NCBI RefSeq assembly: GCF_002934625.1
Contig: NZ_PTJD01000020.1
Span: 1-42,529 of the forward strand
Direction: 5' to 3'
Origin: Kineococcus xinjiangensis
GTDB lineage: Bacteria; Actinomycetota; Actinomycetes; Actinomycetales; Kineococcaceae
DNA length: 42,529 bases
The translations under genes and the position numbers were made by a program. The number at the start of each line of letters is the position of its first letter. Within the stretch, counting starts at the first letter, position 1. Under the pieces are notes generated by a model that ran no database searches, had not been told where the DNA came from, and worked only from the letters and a program-made list of their open reading frames with translations. This document shows positions 7,222 through 14,151 of this stretch, in pieces.

Positions 7222-8217
7222 TCAGTGCTTCCGGATCGGCTTCACGCTGGGGTCGTTGGGCCGCCGTTCAGTGACGTACCAGGTCAACGCCTCCTCAATG
7301 CGGACATCGCCTGCGGTGACCGGCGCGGTCGGCGCCGCACCCTCGAGACGGCGTGCTCCGAGGACGGCCGCGGCGAGACGCTCGGCCTGCTGCTCCTGGA
7401 TGGCGGTGACATCGGTCGGACTGGTGTGCAGGGAGACGTGGCGGACGATGCCAGCAGAGTCGACGCCAATCAGGACGCCGAGCGGCGAGGTGGCCCCCGC
7501 GTCGTCGAACGGGGCCTGGTCGCGTGTCGCCTCGTCCGCTCCTGCGGCGGTCAGCGCCGAGGCGCGGCGGGCGAGCGGCGTGTCGCGTGTGACGCCGAGG
7601 TGGGTCACGACGGTGGCGGCGTCGGTGGCGATGCCGCGGCGCACGAGCTGGCGGGCGACTTCGCCTTCGCGCACGTTCAGGCGGGCGGCCAGCTGGGGCA
7701 GCGGCTCGCGCTGCTGCCAGGCGGCGCGCAGTTCCTCGGTGGTGGCGGGGAACGTCTTGGCCCGGGCCTGACTCAGCGCCTGACGCCAGTCGTAGACGCC
7801 GGCGGTGGGGCCGTACACGGACAGGCGGTCGCGCAGCCAGTTCACCCGCTCACCGATCGCGTCGGGGAAGCCCTCACCTTCGGGGACCATGCGGGAGCAG
7901 CGGGACTCGATGGCTCCGCGGGTGCGGTTGTGGGACTTGGCGATGTCGGCGATGGTCAGGCCGGCGGCGAGCTCACGCACGAGCTGGGCGTCCTCGGTGT
8001 CGTTCCAGCGTCCACCGGCCCCGGCGGGGCGGGTGCGGGTGCGGGCCGGGGTGTCGCTCACGCGGTCCATGCTGCCAGGCCAGGCGGTGTCCGGCCGGGA
8101 CCTGGCGGGGTGGGGGCGGCGGTTTCCGCCGCCGTTGAGCATGGGCCGGCGCACGATCCAGGGGATCGCGCGGGTGCCGGGGCGGGAGGTCTGGGTGGTC
8201 GTGGTCGTGGCGGTCAT
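7222..8217 (-). CDS. Myb/SANT-like helix-turn-helix protein, unknown role
   Basis: ATG 8217 is preceded by GGAGAAACCG, giving a 331-aa protein MTATTTTTQTSRPG and so on. After a disordered N-terminus, residues about 68-110 (GGRWNDTEDAQLVRELAAGL TIADIAKSHNRTRGAIESR) form a Myb/SANT-type three-helix DNA-binding unit with the usual tryptophan and a second-helix IADIAKSHNRT. A second possible winged region follows (PLPQLAARLNVREGEVARQLVRRG). The C-terminus (SPLGVLIGVDSAGIVRHVSLHTS...) may be a small alpha/beta domain. It lies downstream of the PP-loop gene, separated by an 11-bp-stem hairpin at 8255-8286, so it may be made at a lower level. It could be the regulator or DNA-binding partner of that protein; this is inference. 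Confidence 0.6.
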   Translation of the reverse strand: MTATTTTTQTSRPGTRAIPWIVRRPMLNGGGNRRPHPARSRPDTAWPGSMDRVSDTPARTRTRPAGAGGRWNDTEDAQLVRELAAGLTIADIAKSHNRTRGAIESRCSRMVPEGEGFPDAIGERVNWLRDRLSVYGPTAGVYDWRQALSQARAKTFPATTEELRAAWQQREPLPQLAARLNVREGEVARQLVRRGIATDAATVVTHLGVTRDTPLARRASALTAAGADEATRDQAPFDDAGATSPLGVLIGVDSAGIVRHVSLHTSPTDVTAIQEQQAERLAAAVLGARRLEGAAPTAPVTAGDVRIEEALTWYVTERRPNDPSVKPIRKH

Positions 8218-8254
8218 CGGTTTCTCCGTTGGCTGGGTTGTGTCGGGTGGGCTG

Positions 8255-8286
8255 GTGGGAGGCGGCCGGGCGTGACCGCCTCCCAC
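8255..8286 (-). terminator. Intercistronic hairpin between the PP-loop and Myb-like genes
   Basis: GTGGGAGGCGG (8255-8265) and CCGCCTCCCAC (8276-8286) form a perfect 11-bp stem around CCGGGCGTGA. It sits 21 bases after the PP-loop stop and 38 bases before the next start, so it may act as an attenuator or mRNA-processing stem. Confidence 0.6.
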
Positions 8287-8307
8287 GGGGCTGTGCGCGG
8301 TGTGGTC

Positions 8308-9654
8308 TCAGGCGGTGTCGTGCAGTGGCTGGCCTGCGTCGAGGCGGCGCCACCAGAGGTCGAAGTCGGGCTTGGCCTTGTCCGCGAGGCCGGCGGGGGC
8401 GATGGTGACGAAGTGCTCGCGGGTGGGCAGGGTGGCGCCGCGGCGGCGCAGCCACAGGCGGGTGATGCCGTCGTGGTCGCTGACGGGGAAGCCGGCGCGG
8501 GCCGCCTTCTGGTGCAGTCGCTGCTGCAGCTGGGCGCGGCTTCCGGTGGCGATGATGCGGATGCTGCGGTCGGCGCGGCCGAGCTTGGCGGGGTCCTTGG
8601 CGGCGGGGCGCAGGATGCGGCGGACCTCGACGAGGACGTGGTCGGAGGCGTCCAGGGCGTCGTGGAAGGCGGTCAGGACGTGGCCGAGGTCGGCCTGGCG
8701 GATGAGGTCGATGGCGCTTCCTCTGCCGAGCAGGCCCTGCGCGGGGTTCAGGGCGAGGGAGCGGTGTTCGATCATGAGGATGTCCACGCCGGCCGCTGGG
8801 TCGGCGGCGATGCGCTCGAGGACGCGCTGGCGGCCCTCCTTGTTGGCCAGGGAGAACGGGCAGTAGGAGCAGGCCGACTTCTCCCAGACGATCCCGCCGG
8901 TGACGCCGGCGATGAAGTCGATGCAGCGCTGACGGTCCCAGTTCCAGTCGATGAGGGGGTAGACGGCGCTACGGTTGGCCGGTCCCTGGACGTGGTCTCC
9001 CTTCTTCTTGCCGCCGGTGTGGAGGTTGCCGAACGCCCGGGTGAGCTCGTTGGCCTCGAACCCGATCGCGTGGCGGTAGCCGCGTCCGGCGGTGAGGGCG
9101 TCGATCACCGGGTCCAGCACGGCTCCCTTGGCGCGCAGGGAGCAGCGCCGGTCCCCGCCGACCTGGGGGACGGTGGCGGTGAGGGTGAGCTCGTCGGAGA
9201 GGCGAAAGTCGCCGTCCAGGTGGAGCCGCTCAGGGGATCGGGAGTCGTCGAGGATGACGATGCCGTCCCCGGCGATGGTGGTGTGCAGGCGCGAGCGTGC
9301 GGCCTGCACCAGCCGCACGCCGTGGGCCCGCAGCAGGGGCAGGACGTGGTCCTCGCAGTCGCGGCCGGTGGAGGCCCACTCGTCGCCGGTCATGGCGACG
9401 ACGACCACGAGGTCCTCCAGGGCGAAGTCGCGGCTGGCCGGCTCCTGGATCCAGCGCAGCAGGATGGCGGTGGAGTCGACCCCGAGCCCCCAGGACAGGA
9501 TCATGCTGGGGCGCCGGCTCCCGGTCAGCTGCTCACGCCACTGCCGCAGCGGAGTCCCGACGCGACTGCGGGTCCTGCTTCCGATGCTGCTCGGGCGGGG
9601 GGTTGCTCGGCGGCCGGATCGGGTGGGTGCCTGCGTGGGGTGCTGGCTGGGCAT
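8308..9654 (-). CDS. PP-loop ATPase, PAPS-reductase-like
   Basis: A 448-aa protein with an adenine nucleotide alpha-hydrolase (PP-loop) domain. The nucleotide loop is LSWGLGVDSTAILLRW (about residues 53-68), followed by VVVVAMTGDEWASTG, the second strand typical of PAPS-reductase-like proteins. A CSYCPF motif (about residue 262) may bind metal or hold a reactive thiol, as in thiolation enzymes. Start 9654 has GGAGAG at good spacing. Proteins of this class adenylate a substrate and are common on phages and plasmids, where roles in nucleic-acid modification (DndC-like) or sulphur transfer are proposed. No dnd partner genes are seen here, so the substrate is unknown. It is followed by the Myb-like gene. 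Confidence 0.7.
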   Translation of the reverse strand: MPSQHPTQAPTRSGRRATPRPSSIGSRTRSRVGTPLRQWREQLTGSRRPSMILSWGLGVDSTAILLRWIQEPASRDFALEDLVVVVAMTGDEWASTGRDCEDHVLPLLRAHGVRLVQAARSRLHTTIAGDGIVILDDSRSPERLHLDGDFRLSDELTLTATVPQVGGDRRCSLRAKGAVLDPVIDALTAGRGYRHAIGFEANELTRAFGNLHTGGKKKGDHVQGPANRSAVYPLIDWNWDRQRCIDFIAGVTGGIVWEKSACSYCPFSLANKEGRQRVLERIAADPAAGVDILMIEHRSLALNPAQGLLGRGSAIDLIRQADLGHVLTAFHDALDASDHVLVEVRRILRPAAKDPAKLGRADRSIRIIATGSRAQLQQRLHQKAARAGFPVSDHDGITRLWLRRRGATLPTREHFVTIAPAGLADKAKPDFDLWWRRLDAGQPLHDTA

Positions 9655-9724
9655 GGTGCTCTCCTGCGGTTGGGCTGGTCGGTGCGGGCGGCGCGGGATG
9701 TGAGGGAAGCGGCCAGGGGGGCGC

Positions 9725-9758
9725 CCCCGGGGACCCTCCGGGTGGTGGGTCCCCGGGG
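9725..9758 (-). terminator. Strong terminator hairpin
   Basis: CCCCGGGGACCC (9725-9736) and GGGTCCCCGGGG (9747-9758) form a perfect 12-bp stem with a 10-base loop, just beyond the stop of the minus-strand gene ending at 9768. It separates that gene from the PP-loop gene. Confidence 0.75.
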
Positions 9759-9767
9759 CGGTCGGGC

Positions 9768-10748
9768 TCAGGAGTCCGTGGCGCTGCTCCGGGCCGTCTC
9801 GGCCGCACGGGAGTCGGTGGCGGTGGGGTCGAGGATCTGGCGCAGCCAGCCCTGTCCCTCGGGCAGTCGCACGACGGTGGTGGCAAGGTCACCGGCGGCG
9901 AGCAGGGCGCTGAAGGCGGCCATCATGCGGGGGTCGTCGTCGCTGTGGGCGAAGACGGCCACGATGTCGGTGGCCGGTCGGGCGTCGAGGTAGCTGACGC
10001 TCAGGCGCAGGGCGTCGGGGGGAAGCGCACCGGGGGTGACGTCGACGAAGGAGAACTCAGCGGCCGGCCCGAGCTCCAGCAGGTACATCAGCAGGTCGGT
10101 GGTGCAGGCCAGGGCGTCTTCGACGTCGGGCAGGCCGACCCGCACCGACACCAGCGCCTCGCCGTCCCCGTCGCGCACCGCGCCTGCGGGCAGGTCCTCG
10201 TTGTCCCGCTTGCCGGGCAGCAGCTGCGGCTCCACCAGGTTCAGGGCCTGCACGGGGTTGCGCAGCTGGGTGGCGGTGGCGGGCTCGGCGTGGAAGCGGG
10301 GCAGGTCGCTGTCGCCGGTGAGGCGTTCCACCGTCGCCTGCCACTCGCCGAGCGTGATGCCGCCGTCGTGGAAGGCGGTGACGTAGACCTGGCCGCTGCA
10401 GTCGGTGTCGGTGATCGGCAGGTAGTCCACCACCGACGTCGTCACGGCGTGCCGGGCGGCCTTCACTGCCGTCTGCTCCGCGAGGAGGTCGGGGTGCTCG
10501 GAGATGACCACGACGCTCTGGCTGCCGTCGCCGTGGGTGATGCAGAGCTGGCCGGCGTCGGCCTCGCTGAGGTGGACTCCGCCGTTCCTGGCGGCGGTGT
10601 CCAGCAGGACGAATGCCTTGGCGTGGGCGTCGCTGCGGTTGCGGTGGCTGCTGTCGTGCTGCGGCATGTCGTCGTGGCGGTTGAGGTCGAGCAGTTCCAG
10701 CTCGACGGGCAAGACCTCGTGCTCGCTGGTGTTCGGCTGTGCGGTCAC
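9768..10748 (-). CDS. Unknown cytosolic protein, 326 aa
   Basis: GTG 10748 with AAGGAG at good spacing gives VTAQPNTSEHEVLPVELELL and so on. The open frame continues upstream to 10925 through the conserved leader, but that part is also present before an unrelated gene and is not thought to be coding. No signal peptide, membrane segment or recognised motif. The composition is acidic with mixed alpha/beta segments (AKAFVLLDTAARNGG, SQSVVVISEHPDLLAEQTAVKAA, DIVAVFAHSDDDPRMMAAFSALLAAG). It is a single gene closed by the 9725-9758 hairpin. The conserved leader at 10776-10942 suggests that its expression is controlled together with the 5753 gene. Confidence 0.65.
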   Translation of the reverse strand: MTAQPNTSEHEVLPVELELLDLNRHDDMPQHDSSHRNRSDAHAKAFVLLDTAARNGGVHLSEADAGQLCITHGDGSQSVVVISEHPDLLAEQTAVKAARHAVTTSVVDYLPITDTDCSGQVYVTAFHDGGITLGEWQATVERLTGDSDLPRFHAEPATATQLRNPVQALNLVEPQLLPGKRDNEDLPAGAVRDGDGEALVSVRVGLPDVEDALACTTDLLMYLLELGPAAEFSFVDVTPGALPPDALRLSVSYLDARPATDIVAVFAHSDDDPRMMAAFSALLAAGDLATTVVRLPEGQGWLRQILDPTATDSRAAETARSSATDS

Positions 10749-10775
10749 GTCGCGCTCCTTGGGTCGAGACCAGGT

Positions 10776-10942
10776 GTGCCGGGGCGGGAACCGGGCCGTC
10801 TGCCTGCGGCATCCGGCCGAGCGTTTCTTCGCCCCCTCCCGGCGTCTTGAGATCCAGGCCGCTGGAGCCGTGCGCAGGCACCCGCAGGGCAGCGGCGCAG
10901 CCGCTGAGTCGAGGAAACCCCGCACCGAGAACGATCACGACG
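10776..10942 (-). promoter_or_regulatory. Shared non-coding leader, copy B
   Basis: Near-identical partner of 5805-5970, with a handful of substitutions and one-base indels. It ends about 28 bases before GTG 10748. The conserved palindrome AGCGGCGCAGCCGCT and the run CCCCCTCCCGGCGTC are kept. It is contiguous with hairpin array copy 3, as copy A is with copy 2. Confidence 0.55.
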
Positions 10943-10949
10943 GCCGCGT

Positions 10950-11330
10950 CCTCGAGGGAGGCACGACCGAGAGCGGCCGGCGCTGATGGTTCGCAGCGTG
11001 CGGGGTCGAGCCGCAGGCGAGCTCGACTTGCCGCAGCACGGCGGGCGGCCAGGATCGGAAGCCGGGAGGGGAGAAGACCAACAACCGCCGCCGCGTCAGC
11101 GGCGACCGAGTGGCGGGCGAGGCACGAGCCCGCTCACCAGCAGCAGACCCGCGAGGCACGAGCGGGACGACCGCCCGCAGGGCGCACGCCGACGCAGGAG
11201 GCGCACAGCGGCGGCAGCAGAGCGAGGCACGAGCGAGCCGCCGCACCCCCGGTGCGCAGGCCCGCCAGGGCCGCAGCACCGGGGCAACAAGCGCCGCCGC
11301 AGGCGCCCGCCGGCCCGATCGGCGCTGTCC
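10950..11330. repeat. Hairpin-array repeat, copy 3 (diverged)
   Basis: Same order of elements as copies 1 and 2 but diverged. The first stem is GTCGAGC/GCTCGAC instead of GCCGAGC/GCTCGGC, a compensated base-pair change. Three clear GAGGCACGA loops occur: in stem GCGGGC/GCCCGC at 11113-11133, in CCCGC/GCGGG at 11148-11166, and inside GCGGCGGC/GCCGCCGC at 11208-11244. A further GAGGCACGA lies near 10968. Confidence 0.8.
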
Positions 11331-11378
11331 TGTGGATAGTCCAGCCCGGTAGCGGACTGTGGCGGCGACACTGGGCGG

Positions 11379-11546
11379 GTGGACGTCGACTGGACCGAGT
11401 GGCCGCACGTGTGCGCCGTGTGCGGACAGCTGCTGCACCCGACCCTGACGAGCACGGGCCGTCCCACTCAATGGCTCCACGGGCAGGTGCACGTCGACCA
11501 CATGACTGTGCCGCTGCTTCTGGCTCCGGCGGACCTCGCCAGGTAG
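11379..11546 (+). CDS. Small CxxC protein, possible zinc ribbon
   Basis: A 55-aa frame from GTG 11379: VDVDWTEWPHVCAVCGQLLH, then PTLTSTGRPTQWLHGQVHVD, then HMTVPLLLAPADLAR. One CxxC pair is followed by three histidines that could complete a metal site. The length and sensible composition support a real gene, but there is only a poor ribosome site. It sits between hairpin array 3 and the LGFP genes. It may be a member of the small zinc-ribbon proteins encoded at 21-23 kb. Confidence 0.4.
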   Translation: MDVDWTEWPHVCAVCGQLLHPTLTSTGRPTQWLHGQVHVDHMTVPLLLAPADLAR

Positions 11547-11590
11547 GCAGCGGACCATCCGAACCGCCCTCATGGCCTTCCGTCCGCCGC

Positions 11591-11596
11591 TACGGT
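11591..11596 (+). promoter_or_regulatory. Candidate -10 of a leaderless promoter
   Basis: TACGGT ends six bases before GTG 11603, the spacing expected for a leaderless actinobacterial transcript. No clear -35 is seen. Confidence 0.35.
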
Positions 11597-11602
11597 GCGA
11601 TC

Positions 11603-12445
11603 GTGTCTTCTTCGTTCAGGTCCACCCGCGGCGTGCGCCGTCGAGGTGCCGCTGTCGTGTTGTCTGTGGCCGCCTTGCTGACGGCGGCTGTGCCCGCGCA
11701 GGCGGACCCGCGAGTCGGTGGCGACATCGGCGTGGCCTACGAGCGGGACTACGGCGGTGCTCGCGGCGTGCTGGGCGAGCCGCTGACGCCGGAGATCCGC
11801 ACCCCGAACGGGAGGGGCGCCTACGTCGGCTTCCAGCACGGCTCGATCTACTGGAGCCCATGGACCGGCGCCCACGCGGTCCGCGGGGAGCTTCGCAACG
11901 GCTGGGGTCGCCTGGGCTGGGAGGGCGGACGCCTCGGCTTCCCCAAGTCCAGCGAGCGACCCACCGACAGCCGCAGGGCTGTGGTGCAGGACTTCGAGGG
12001 TGGGCGGATGTACTGGACGCCGTCGACCGGCGCCCACGCTCTCCAGGGCGCCATCCTCGAACGCTACGAGCTGCGCGGTGACCCGGAGAACGGGCGGGAC
12101 ATCATCGCCGAGCAGGCCCTCGGCTTCCCCACCTCCAGCGAGATCCGCACGCCCAACGGCAAGGGCGCCTACAACACCTTCCAGTGGGGTGCCATCTACT
12201 GGGAGCCGCAGTACGGCGCCCACCCGATCTTCGGGGCGATCCGCAGCCGCTGGGGCCGCGAGGGCTGGGAGAACGGCTGCCTCGGCTTCCCCATCACCGA
12301 GGAGTACAGCTACGAGGGCTACTCAACGGTTCAGGAGTTCCAGGGCGGCTGGATCTGGTTCCACCCCAGCTACGGCACCGAGGTGGACCTCTACCCTCGC
12401 AACGACCCCAGCTACAGCCGCTACGGCCTCTACCCCCGCTGCTGA
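11603..12445 (+). CDS. Secreted LGFP-repeat protein 1
   Basis: A 280-aa exported protein. GTG 11603 gives an Arg-rich n-region (VSSSFRSTRGVRRRG), hydrophobic AAVVLSVAALLTAA and an AQA cleavage site before DPRVGGDIG. The mature part consists of LGFP-type repeats of about 50 residues, each with an IYWSP/MYWTP/IYWEP strand, a GAH(A/P) turn and the LGFP box (RLGFPKS, ALGFPTS, CLGFPIT), plus a degenerate first unit (VLGEPLT). LGFP repeats are known in actinobacterial wall-associated proteins and are thought to bind envelope polymer. Its paralogue begins 115 bp downstream. Confidence 0.85.
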   Translation: MSSSFRSTRGVRRRGAAVVLSVAALLTAAVPAQADPRVGGDIGVAYERDYGGARGVLGEPLTPEIRTPNGRGAYVGFQHGSIYWSPWTGAHAVRGELRNGWGRLGWEGGRLGFPKSSERPTDSRRAVVQDFEGGRMYWTPSTGAHALQGAILERYELRGDPENGRDIIAEQALGFPTSSEIRTPNGKGAYNTFQWGAIYWEPQYGAHPIFGAIRSRWGREGWENGCLGFPITEEYSYEGYSTVQEFQGGWIWFHPSYGTEVDLYPRNDPSYSRYGLYPRC

Positions 12446-12547
12446 CCGCCCCCGCAGTCACCGGGGCGCACCGCGGCCTCACAGCAGCGGTCAGAAAGGC
12501 CCTGCTGTGGCTGTGTGAAAGCACCCCAAGCTGTGTCTCGCTCTGGA

Positions 12548-12553
12548 TACCGT
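12548..12553 (+). promoter_or_regulatory. Candidate -10 of a leaderless promoter
   Basis: TACCGT ends seven bases before ATG 12561, mirroring TACGGT before the first LGFP gene. No ribosome site lies between, consistent with leaderless translation. Confidence 0.35.
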
Positions 12554-12560
12554 TCACGCC

Positions 12561-13325
12561 ATGACCTCTTGGAAGCTTCGCGCGGCGGGTGCTCTCGCCG
12601 CCGCGGTCGCGGCCGTCACCATGGCCGCTCCTGCGCAGGCCGATCCCCGCGTGGGCGGGGAGATCGGCTTCATCTACGAGCACCAGCACGGCGGTGCCAG
12701 CGGCTGGCTCGGGCAGCCGCTGACGCCTGAAATCCGCACTCCCAACGGCAAGGGTGCCTACGTCGTCTTCCAGAACGGCTCGATCTACTGGTCCCCGGGG
12801 ACTGGCGCCCGCGAGGTGCACGGGGAGCTCCGTAACGGTTGGGGTCGGCTCGGCTGGGAGGGCGGCTACCTCGGCTTCCCCACCTCCGACGAGCAGCCCA
12901 CGGCGAGCCGCCGGGGCAGGTTCCAGACCTTCCAGGGCGGGGCGCTGTACTGGGCACCCTGGACCGGCGCCCACGCCGTCCGCGGCGACATCCGCGATAC
13001 CTACGCGAGCTGGTATCAGAGCGAGGACATCCTCGGCTTCCCCATCACATCCGAGGTCCGCACCCCAAACAATCGCGGCGCCTACAACCACTTCCAGTGG
13101 GGCTCGATCTACTGGTCGCCGGACTACGGCGCCTTCCCCATCTACGGTGCAATCCGTGACCTGTACGCCAGTCAGGGGTGGGAGAACGGCCCCCTGGGCT
13201 TCCCTGTCTCAGCCGAGTTCGATTACGCCTTGTCCACCGTGGGTGAAGTAAAGGGCCAGGAGTTCGAGGGCGGATTCATCTGGTGGTGGCCGGAGGGCCA
13301 CGAGATCTACCTCACCGAGGGCTGA
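12561..13325 (+). CDS. Secreted LGFP-repeat protein 2
   Basis: A 254-aa paralogue of the preceding gene. Signal peptide MTSWKLRAAGALAAAVAAVT, then MAAPAQA before DPRVGGEIG. The LGFP units are YLGFPTS, ILGFPIT and PLGFPVS, with a degenerate WLGQPLT. Strands IYWSP, LYWAP and IYWSP and the conserved LRNGWGRLGWEGG are shared almost word for word with protein 1, showing tandem duplication. It differs in the C-terminus (QEFEGGFIWWWPEGHEIYLTEG) and lacks the final Cys of protein 1. Probably wall-associated; its own leaderless promoter suggests independent transcription. Confidence 0.85.
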   Translation: MTSWKLRAAGALAAAVAAVTMAAPAQADPRVGGEIGFIYEHQHGGASGWLGQPLTPEIRTPNGKGAYVVFQNGSIYWSPGTGAREVHGELRNGWGRLGWEGGYLGFPTSDEQPTASRRGRFQTFQGGALYWAPWTGAHAVRGDIRDTYASWYQSEDILGFPITSEVRTPNNRGAYNHFQWGSIYWSPDYGAFPIYGAIRDLYASQGWENGPLGFPVSAEFDYALSTVGEVKGQEFEGGFIWWWPEGHEIYLTEG

Positions 13326-13458
13326 TCCACGCTGAGGTGCAAGAGCGTCCCCCTGGACTGGCTCGGTCTTCGGCGGCTGTGCACGGGCGGCGGTGCGGTC
13401 CGGTGACGTGGCAGGTGGTGGTGCGCTGTCGCCGGTGCGCAGCCAGTCCGCTGGGTCC

Positions 13459-13527
13459 CGTCGTCCACGGGTGGGCGAGCTGAGCCGCGCAGCGGAGAGG
13501 AGCTCGGGTCGTCCACGGGTGGGCGAG
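13459..13527. repeat. 20-bp direct repeat
   Basis: GTCGTCCACGGGTGGGCGAG occurs at about 13459-13478 and again at about 13508-13527, in the non-coding gap between the convergent genes. No function is evident. Confidence 0.5.
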
Positions 13528-13566
13528 GGGCCGGCCCCGCTGACCCGGTCACCCCTGCGCGAGGCC

Positions 13567-13594
13567 GCCCGCCACCTCTCTTGAGGTGGCGGGC
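13567..13594. terminator. Bidirectional terminator between convergent genes
   Basis: GCCCGCCACCTC (13567-13578) and GAGGTGGCGGGC (13583-13594) form a perfect 12-bp stem with loop TCTT. It lies between the LGFP gene (plus strand) and the minus-strand gene ending at 13615. Confidence 0.8.
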
Positions 13595-13614
13595 GGGCTC
13601 CGTCGGCGCAGCGG

Positions 13615-14151
13615 TCAGGCGCTGAGCCGGGTGGGTGCTGGCACGGCCGGCAGGTCAGTGCTCTGCGCCCCTTCGGCTGTCGCCTCGGCTCTCGCCTCGG
13701 CGCGGCGCGGCAGTTCGCTGGGGATGCGGTTGGCCTGGGCGAAGTGGAAGCGCTGCTCAATCCTGGCGAGGTGCTCGTCGGCGAGCTCGCGCAGGGGGTG
13801 GCCGGGGCACATCGCGGCGAACTCCGAGAGCAGCGTGGTGATGGTCATGACCTCCCCGACGGTGAGGAGGGCGACGTGGTCCTTGGCGACGTCGCAGTGC
13901 AGGTGTCCCGGCGGGGGAGTGTGGAGCTGGCCGTCGTCGCCGCGCACGGCGAAGTGGCCGTGCTCGGCGTTGCCGCCGGTGAAGGTCCACACCCCCTGCA
14001 GGGTCTGGCCGTCGGGGTAGGTGAAGCGCACCCGGTCACCGGCGCAGGGGGTCCGGTGGTCACCGATCTGACGCAGCATCGTGGCCAGTGCCGCCGAAGC
14101 GCCTTCATCTGGCTGGTTCGCCGTGCGGGTACTCCGCCGCTGCTCAGGCAT
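13615..14151 (-). CDS. Unknown protein coupled to the KfrA-like gene
   Basis: ATG 14151 (MPEQRRSTRTANQPDEG) overlaps the end of the upstream gene by eight bases, with GAAGGAG nearby, so the two are translationally coupled; the protein is 178 aa. The central part (GDRVRFTYPDGQTLQGVWTF, then GGNAEHGHFAVRGDDGQLHT) looks like a small beta-barrel, perhaps SH3-like. The second half is helical (LTVGEVMTITTLLSEFAAMC, LADEHLARIEQRFHFAQAN). No family is recognised. As partner of a coiled-coil DNA-binding-type protein it may take part in plasmid maintenance; that is inference from the overlap only. Confidence 0.65.
   Translation of the reverse strand: MPEQRRSTRTANQPDEGASAALATMLRQIGDHRTPCAGDRVRFTYPDGQTLQGVWTFTGGNAEHGHFAVRGDDGQLHTPPPGHLHCDVAKDHVALLTVGEVMTITTLLSEFAAMCPGHPLRELADEHLARIEQRFHFAQANRIPSELPRRAEARAEATAEGAQSTDLPAVPAPTRLSA

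Noticed and set aside
7132-9993. A 953-codon plus-strand open frame
   Set aside because: It runs antisense through the lipoprotein, Myb-like and PP-loop genes. It is Gly/Val/Asp/Gly-rich without motifs, while the minus-strand genes have recognisable domains and ribosome sites. High GC removes stops on the opposite strand.
9768-10925. N-terminal extension of the 326-aa protein up to 10925
   Set aside because: The extension lies in the leader also found at 5805-5970 in front of an unrelated gene; GTG 10748 has a good ribosome site.
10739-11602. N-terminal extension of the first LGFP gene
   Set aside because: The frame is open through the leader and hairpin array, but GTG 11603 gives a proper signal peptide and the upstream part is non-coding repeat.
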